Assembly (NCBI GenBank): GCA_021647805.1
Contig: JAKITZ010000063.1
Coordinates: forward strand, 1-11,101
From: Robiginitomaculum sp.
GTDB taxonomy: Bacteria; Pseudomonadota; Alphaproteobacteria; Caulobacterales; Maricaulaceae
Length of the DNA: 11,101 nt
Direction: 5' to 3'
In this document: positions 7,648 through 11,101 of the stretch, piece by piece
Numbering within the stretch: position 1 is the stretch's first letter
Layout: the number at the start of each line of letters is the position of its first letter
Position numbers and translations under genes: made by a program
The notes under the pieces: model-generated
Told to the model about the DNA's origin: nothing
Seen by the model: only the letters and a program-made list of their open reading frames with translations
Databases searched by the model: none

Positions 7648-7680
7648 AAAAATAGGGTTTAGTTCAACATTTTTAGTATA
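7642..7680. promoter_or_regulatory. Perfect 12-bp inverted repeat overlapping the -10 (candidate operator)
   Basis: tatactaaaaat (7642-7653) and its exact reverse complement atttttagtata (7669-7680) are separated by 15 nt. The left arm overlaps the -10 hexamer, and the predicted transcript start lies just after it. A regulator bound here would cover about -12 to +26. It resembles the repeat at 9777-9814 in arm sequence, spacing and position. It is not followed by a U-tract towards a gene end and sits upstream of a start, so a terminator is unlikely. Confidence 0.55.
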
Positions 7681-7721
7681 GTGCTTCGGCTGGTTTATAT
7701 CATCGCAATTGAAGAAATGAA

Positions 7722-8384
7722 ATGAAACATCAATATCCACCAGAAGCTCCCATTGATTGCCAGCTTTGTCCGCGCCTTGTTGCTTATCGAGAGCAGATAA
7801 TTGCTGATGAACCAAATTGGCATAATGCGCCAGTTGAATCCTTTGGCCCTGATACAGCAAAATTCTTGATAGTTGGAATGGCTCCAGGTCGTGGCGGAGC
7901 TAATAAAACTGGCCGGCCATTTACTGGCGACGGAGCTGGAGACTTATTGTTCAAGGCGTTAATTAAACACGGCTTTGCCAAAGGGGTTTACAAAAAAACA
8001 CCCGATGATGGCCTTAAACTACACAATTGCATGATCACCAATGCAGTTCGTTGCGTTCCGCCGCAAAACAAACCAATAGCCTCAGAGGCAGAAAATTGTC
8101 GACCATTTTTGATAAGCCGTATCAAGCACTTACCTCAACTTACAACTATTTTGGCATTAGGTCATATTGCCCATAATAACGTATTAACCACTTTTGATGT
8201 TCGCAAGAAAGATTATAAATTCTTCCATTGCGCCGAGCATAATATCAAATTCAACAATCGAGAATTTCGCTTGATCAATAGTTATCACTGCTCACGTTAT
8301 AACACCAATACCGGAAGATTAACCGAAGCCATGTTTGATGATGTGTTCGAGTTGATTAAATTAGAATTGGAGAAACAAGCCTAG
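7722..8384 (+). CDS. Uracil-DNA glycosylase, family 5 (UDGb) type
   Basis: This enzyme removes uracil and other deaminated bases from DNA, opening base-excision repair. The 220-residue protein has four cysteines placed as in Fe-S-cluster glycosylases: C13 and C16 (CQLC), C111 and C126. Motif 1 reads GMAPGRGGANKTGRPFTGDGAGDLL (about 52-76). It lacks the catalytic polar residue of family 4 at its start and carries the GANxTGRPFTGD form typical of family 5. Motif 2 is SYHCSRYNTNTGRLT (about 187-201) with H189; a Pro is more usual after that His, here it is Cys. The start is an ATG with a GAAG-type site upstream. A second ATG at 7717 is out of frame and meets a stop after one further codon. The gene converges on smpB with a 4-nt overlap. 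Confidence 0.9.
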   Translation: MKHQYPPEAPIDCQLCPRLVAYREQIIADEPNWHNAPVESFGPDTAKFLIVGMAPGRGGANKTGRPFTGDGAGDLLFKALIKHGFAKGVYKKTPDDGLKLHNCMITNAVRCVPPQNKPIASEAENCRPFLISRIKHLPQLTTILALGHIAHNNVLTTFDVRKKDYKFFHCAEHNIKFNNREFRLINSYHCSRYNTNTGRLTEAMFDDVFELIKLELEKQA

Positions 8385-8863
8385 CCACGCTCACGCATTA
8401 AACGTGACTGATCGCGCTTCCAGTCTCGATTCTTTGCTGTTTCACGTTTATCGTGAATTTTCTTACCGGTAGAAATAGCAATTTCCAGTTTTACCAACCC
8501 GCGCTTATTAAAATATAGCTTCAAAGGAACGATTGTCCTGCCTTTGCGGTTAATTGCATTGGATAGCTTTTCAATTTCACGTTTATTGAGCAACAGCTTT
8601 CGCGGCCTAGTCGGTTCGTGATTAAATTGGCTGGCCGGAGCGAATATCGGAAAATTAGCATTTATCAAAGTTAAAGCATCACCCTCGAATGAAACATAGG
8701 ATTCTGCAATATTAGCTTTACCCTCGCGCAAAGCCTTAACCTCGGTTCCCACGAGCATGATCCCGGCCTCGAACACTTCCTCGATATGGTAATCAAAACG
8801 CGCCCGTCGGTTGTCGGCTATCTGGCTTTTACCATCAGTTTTTTTTCGCCCTGAACCGGCCAT
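8381..8863 (-). CDS. smpB: SsrA-binding protein (tmRNA chaperone)
   Basis: SmpB binds the tRNA-like part of tmRNA and carries it to stalled ribosomes for trans-translation. The 160-residue protein shows the OB-fold core with ADNRRARFDYHI, the segment GIMLVGTEVKALREGKANIAESYV and the motif HEPTRPRKLLLNKREIEKL. The basic C-terminal tail GKKIHDKRETAKNRDWKRDQSRLM enters the decoding centre. Length is normal. The ATG directly abuts the dapA stop (TAA then ATG, 0 nt), with an AGGA site inside the dapA end, so dapA and smpB form one transcription unit. Its stop codon overlaps the stop of the opposing glycosylase gene. The tmRNA gene itself is not recognisable in the window. Confidence 0.97.
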   Translation of the reverse strand: MAGSGRKKTDGKSQIADNRRARFDYHIEEVFEAGIMLVGTEVKALREGKANIAESYVSFEGDALTLINANFPIFAPASQFNHEPTRPRKLLLNKREIEKLSNAINRKGRTIVPLKLYFNKRGLVKLEIAISTGKKIHDKRETAKNRDWKRDQSRLMRERG

Positions 8864-9754
8864 TTATATGTTTTCCTGCTCGATCAAACCATTTAGTGCC
8901 CGATCAATAATCAAACAAGACTTTTCATCGGCTCTGACCATTGGCAATCGCAACTCGTTTTTCATGAAGCCCAATTCTGACAGCAAATACTTCTCCGGAG
9001 CAGGACTGGAGTCAGCAAACATCGCTTCGTGTGCTGCGTGTAACTTGGTATCTAACTCAATTGCTCTTGCCATGTTATTTTCTCGTAAGGCAATTTGAAA
9101 TGCTGCACATGTTTTTGGTAGCACATTTGCCGTAACAGAAACACAACCAAGCCCGCCTTGCTCATAAAACTGTAAAGCAGATGGGTCATCACCGGATAAT
9201 TGCACAAAGTCACCTCCACACGCTTGGCGCTGGAGCTTTACCCTATCGATATTTGCGGTTGCATCTTTTATGCCTACAACATTATCCAAGACCGCAATTC
9301 TAGCCAATGTTGCCACTGATATGTCAACGACTGTTCGCCCGGGAACATTATAAGCAATAATCGGTATCCCGACTTTGGATATCGCAGAAAAATGCTCAAA
9401 AATCCCCTGTTGGCTTGGTTTATTGTACCACGGAGTAGCAATTAAAATAGCATCCGCCCCCACGTCTTTTGCCATCTCAGCCAATTGAACCGCCCGGTGA
9501 GTAGCGTTTGAGCCAGCTCCTGCAATTACCGGAACCCTTCCTCGCGCCTGAACAACACAAGTCTCAACCACTTGTTTGTGCTCATCGGGCTCTAAAGTCG
9601 CAGCTTCCCCAGTAGTTCCACACGGTACGAGACCATGACTACCGCTGGCAATTTGCCATTCTACAAATTCCTTAAAAGCCGGTATATCCGGCTTTCCGTC
9701 TAAAAAAGGTGTTACTAAAGCTGGTATAGAGCCGAAAAACATCATTAAATCCAT
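8864..9754 (-). CDS. dapA: 4-hydroxy-tetrahydrodipicolinate synthase
   Basis: DapA condenses pyruvate with aspartate semialdehyde, the first step committed to diaminopimelate and lysine, feeding peptidoglycan. The 296-residue TIM barrel has GTTGEAATLEP (T47, T48), the triad tyrosine in ATPWYNKPSQ (Y110), the YNVPGRT motif with Y135 and R140, and the Schiff-base lysine in GIKDATA (K163). Family proteins usually begin just before FxGSIPALVTPF. The ATG at 9742 (residue 5) has TGGA 7 nt upstream and is the more likely start, whereas the ATG at 9754 has no evident site. The gene is read from the promoter in the second conserved element and is coupled to smpB. It lies back to back with slt, another cell-wall gene. 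Confidence 0.97.
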   Translation of the reverse strand: MDLMMFFGSIPALVTPFLDGKPDIPAFKEFVEWQIASGSHGLVPCGTTGEAATLEPDEHKQVVETCVVQARGRVPVIAGAGSNATHRAVQLAEMAKDVGADAILIATPWYNKPSQQGIFEHFSAISKVGIPIIAYNVPGRTVVDISVATLARIAVLDNVVGIKDATANIDRVKLQRQACGGDFVQLSGDDPSALQFYEQGGLGCVSVTANVLPKTCAAFQIALRENNMARAIELDTKLHAAHEAMFADSSPAPEKYLLSELGFMKNELRLPMVRADEKSCLIIDRALNGLIEQENI

Positions 9755-9776
9755 ATTGTTGAATGCTTATTATATC

Positions 9777-9814
9777 TATACTCAAAACTTAAATTAGACA
9801 GTATTTTGAGTATA
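9777..9814. promoter_or_regulatory. Perfect 11-bp inverted repeat overlapping the dapA -10 (candidate operator)
   Basis: tatactcaaaa (9777-9787) and its exact reverse complement ttttgagtata (9804-9814) are separated by 16 nt. It differs from the repeat at 7642-7680 by one symmetric change (C for A after TATACT), slightly shorter arms and one more spacer base. The compensated change in both arms suggests that the symmetry itself is conserved. On the plus strand the outer TATACT could also act as a -10 for slt, with a weak TTGTTG 15 nt before it. Confidence 0.55.
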
Positions 9815-9836
9815 CTTTATCTTCTTGATCCATCAA
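9809..9836 (-). promoter_or_regulatory. Promoter of dapA-smpB
   Basis: On the minus strand TTGATG (9836-9831), a 16-nt spacer and TATACT (9814-9809) give a predicted start near 9802 and a leader of about 50-60 nt. The same hexamers and spacing occur in front of the glycosylase gene. An alternative TATAAT at 9774-9769 is a better -10 by itself, but I see no matching -35. Confidence 0.6.
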
Positions 9837-9870
9837 CTTAACCAAAAACAGGTTCCCACTTTTGGGGTCG

Positions 9871-9960
9871 ATGGAGTATAGCTCATTCAAATTTTCCAGC
9901 AAGGATTTATTCCCTATTGAGGATTATGTGCTAGATATGCTGTTTGATTATTTGGTATAA
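9871..9960 (+). CDS. Possible 29-residue micro-ORF upstream of slt
   Basis: An ATG at 9871, with GGGG ending 3 nt before it, opens a 29-codon frame ending TAA at 9958-9960, 7 nt before the slt ATG. The peptide begins MEYSSFKFSSKDLF and ends in an acidic, hydrophobic segment EDYVLDMLFDYLV that could form an amphipathic helix. I recognise no family. It starts immediately after the conserved element, and slt itself has no clear Shine-Dalgarno, so translational coupling to slt is possible. A 29-codon frame is also easily found by chance. Confidence 0.25.
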   Translation: MEYSSFKFSSKDLFPIEDYVLDMLFDYLV

Positions 9961-9967
9961 AGTTCTT

Positions 9968-11101
9968 ATGCGATTAATATTCACGATTATGTCACTGTTT
10001 TTGATAACTCTGCCGGCTTATGCTTTTGATGTTACGCCGACACTTAAACCAATGCCGACCAATAACTCAATAATATTAGAGGATTTAGAGTTTGCTCATT
10101 TTCGCAGAGCTATGGCCGCTGCAGACGACCAAAGATGGCAAGCATTACGCGGATACCGCGCTGGGGTAAAACAAGTAGCAGCTACCGGATTGATCGATTG
10201 GCAGATGGCTTTGAACGACAAGGATAGCACCTATTTCGAGCTTGCTGCAGCCGTAAAGTCACTAGAGAACTGGCCAAGGCACACTCGTATTCGAATATTA
10301 GCTGAAAGAAAAATTACTGAATCCGGTATGGAACCAAAAGCTATTATTGACTGGTTTGCCGATTGGCCGGCGATTTCCGGTGCAGGGAAAATAGCCGAAG
10401 CCGAGGCATGGTTCAGCATCGGCGAAGAAAAACAGGCAATAGCAATCTTGACTGACGCTTGGCGCAATAATTTCATTCCTAAGGAAGTTGGAACTAAAAC
10501 ATTAAAAACCCGTGGTTCGTTAATTAGCCCCGAAGATCACAAAGTAAGAATAAATATGCTGCTATGGGAGCAACGGGCAACAGAGGCACAAAAACTCCTC
10601 GGGAAAGTTGATAAAGACTTCAAAGCCTTAAGTGTTGCCCGCATCCGTTTAATGCGCAGATCACGTGGTGTTGATAGTGCGCTTGCAAAAGTACCACCTG
10701 CACTACAAACTCACCCCGGCTTGTTGTTCGAGCGAGCAAAATGGCGGCGCAAAGCCGGCAAATCAAAAGAAGCTACCGAAATGATCTTGCTAATACCTGC
10801 CAAGGTGAAAAGCGACAAAGGCCAACAAAGGTTATGGAGTGAGCGACATCTTTTAGCTCGGCGGGCGCTTAAAGAAAAAAAATTTGAAATAGCCTATAAA
10901 TTGGCGCGAGTAAACGGTTTTGAACGCGGTGGCAGCTTTGCTCAAGGCGAGTGGTTGGCTGGCTGGTTAGCTTTAAGAAAGCTGGATAAGCCAAAAAAAG
11001 CCGAGCAACATTTCAAAAAAATGGTAAAGAATGTTCGCACCCCCGTATCCAAAGCCAGATCATACTATTGGCTAGGTGCGGCACTACAAGCGCAAGGCCT
11101 T
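9968..11101 (+). CDS. slt: Soluble lytic murein transglycosylase, N-terminal part (cut by window edge)
   Basis: Slt cleaves the glycan strands of peptidoglycan in the periplasm to 1,6-anhydro products. I read 378 codons open from the ATG at 9968 to the right edge. The N-terminus is a signal peptide (hydrophobic core about 3-16, AYA before a cut at about 19/20). The rest is the helical superhelix region of Slt. It has the recurring segments HKVRINMLLWEQRATEAQKLL, RLWSERHLLARRAL, GEWLAGWLALRKL and TPVSKARSYYWLGAALQ typical of alphaproteobacterial Slt. The catalytic SLT domain with its glutamate lies beyond the window, so activity cannot be judged. The ATG lacks a good Shine-Dalgarno; TTG at 9944 is the only other in-frame option after the upstream stop. 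It is divergent from dapA. Confidence 0.88.
   Translation, partial: MRLIFTIMSLFLITLPAYAFDVTPTLKPMPTNNSIILEDLEFAHFRRAMAAADDQRWQALRGYRAGVKQVAATGLIDWQMALNDKDSTYFELAAAVKSLENWPRHTRIRILAERKITESGMEPKAIIDWFADWPAISGAGKIAEAEAWFSIGEEKQAIAILTDAWRNNFIPKEVGTKTLKTRGSLISPEDHKVRINMLLWEQRATEAQKLLGKVDKDFKALSVARIRLMRRSRGVDSALAKVPPALQTHPGLLFERAKWRRKAGKSKEATEMILLIPAKVKSDKGQQRLWSERHLLARRALKEKKFEIAYKLARVNGFERGGSFAQGEWLAGWLALRKLDKPKKAEQHFKKMVKNVRTPVSKARSYYWLGAALQAQGL

Larger units (their letters stand above)
7561..7680 (-). repeat. Conserved intergenic element, copy 1
   Basis: Read on the minus strand, this stretch matches the plus strand at 9777-9863 in three blocks. The first is a long inverted repeat with TATACT at its outer ends. 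The second is an ungapped 39-nt block (7647-7609 against 9809-9847) identical at 32 positions, including ATCCATCAACTT and CCAAAA. The third is a core with GGTTCCCACTTTT identical in both (7573-7561). Copy 1 has about 32 extra nt between the second and third blocks. It lies in the divergent folK/glycosylase gap, the core towards folK and the inverted repeat towards the glycosylase gene. GGTTCCCACTTTT-type intergenic sequence is, from memory, recurrent in Rhizobiales genomes; this could not be checked here. Confidence 0.75.
9777..9863 (+). repeat. Conserved intergenic element, copy 2
   Basis: This is the plus-strand counterpart of 7561-7680: inverted repeat, then the 39-nt block (9809-9847), then the core ending GGTTCCCACTTTT (9851-9863). 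It lacks the ~32-nt insert of copy 1. CCAAAA and TTTTGG around the core can pair over 6 bp (9842-9865). It lies in the divergent dapA/slt gap with the inverted repeat towards dapA and the core towards slt, the same layout as copy 1 relative to its neighbours. Confidence 0.75.

Noticed and set aside
7642..7680. Rho-independent terminator
   Set aside because: It is AT-rich with a 15-nt loop, has no U-tract placed after a gene end, and lies between divergent gene starts.
7594..7860. 88-codon minus-strand frame over the intergenic element and the glycosylase start
   Set aside because: It is antisense to the glycosylase gene, crosses the conserved promoter element and has no recognisable domain.
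10231..10476. 81-codon minus-strand frame opposite slt
   Set aside because: It is a shadow of the slt frame, which has a signal peptide and the Slt helical repeats.
1..11101. CRISPR array, tRNA genes, prophage or defence genes
   Set aside because: No regularly spaced repeats, no tRNA-like cloverleaf sequence and no such proteins were seen. All long frames are housekeeping genes.

Overview
The window looks like chromosome of an alphaproteobacterium, probably of Rhizobiales (Hyphomicrobiales) type, with visibly AT-leaning DNA. The inference rests on gene order and protein character: an rpoZ-rel-pyrE-pdxJ-acpS-lepB-rnc-era string, a dapA-smpB pair, and an alphaproteobacterial-type slt divergent from dapA. 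No species can be named from the sequence alone.

Region 1 (1-6671, minus strand) is one tightly packed operon read rpoZ > rel > pyrE > pdxJ > acpS > lepB > rnc > era. Only rpoZ and rel are separated (2 nt). Every other junction overlaps, five by 4 nt and one by 8 nt, so strong translational coupling is expected. The operon joins an RNA polymerase subunit, (p)ppGpp metabolism, pyrimidine and vitamin B6 synthesis, acyl-carrier-protein activation, signal-peptide cleavage and rRNA processing/ribosome assembly. era runs off the left edge.

Region 2 (6672-7543): folK (minus) is followed by a 335-bp stretch with no convincing gene. That stretch holds a 260-bp segment bounded by 31-bp imperfect inverted repeats, which looks like a small non-autonomous (MITE-like) element or a large RNA stem.

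Region 3 (7544-9967): a family 5 (UDGb-type) uracil-DNA glycosylase gene (plus) converges on smpB, and dapA-smpB is read on the minus strand. The two genes that start this segment, the glycosylase gene and dapA, are each preceded by a copy of one conserved intergenic element. Each copy carries a sigma70-like promoter (TTGATG-16-TATACT) pointing into the segment, a near-identical long inverted repeat overlapping the -10, and an upstream GGTTCCCACTTTT block. The two copies are inverted relative to each other and are the most interesting signal here.

Region 4 (9968-11101, plus): the N-terminal part of a secreted soluble lytic murein transglycosylase (slt), truncated by the right edge and preceded by a possible 29-residue micro-ORF.

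Almost all genes are ordinary housekeeping genes. The novelty is in the intergenic DNA and in start-region architecture (TTG or GTG starts, a Shine-Dalgarno sequence buried in a hairpin).
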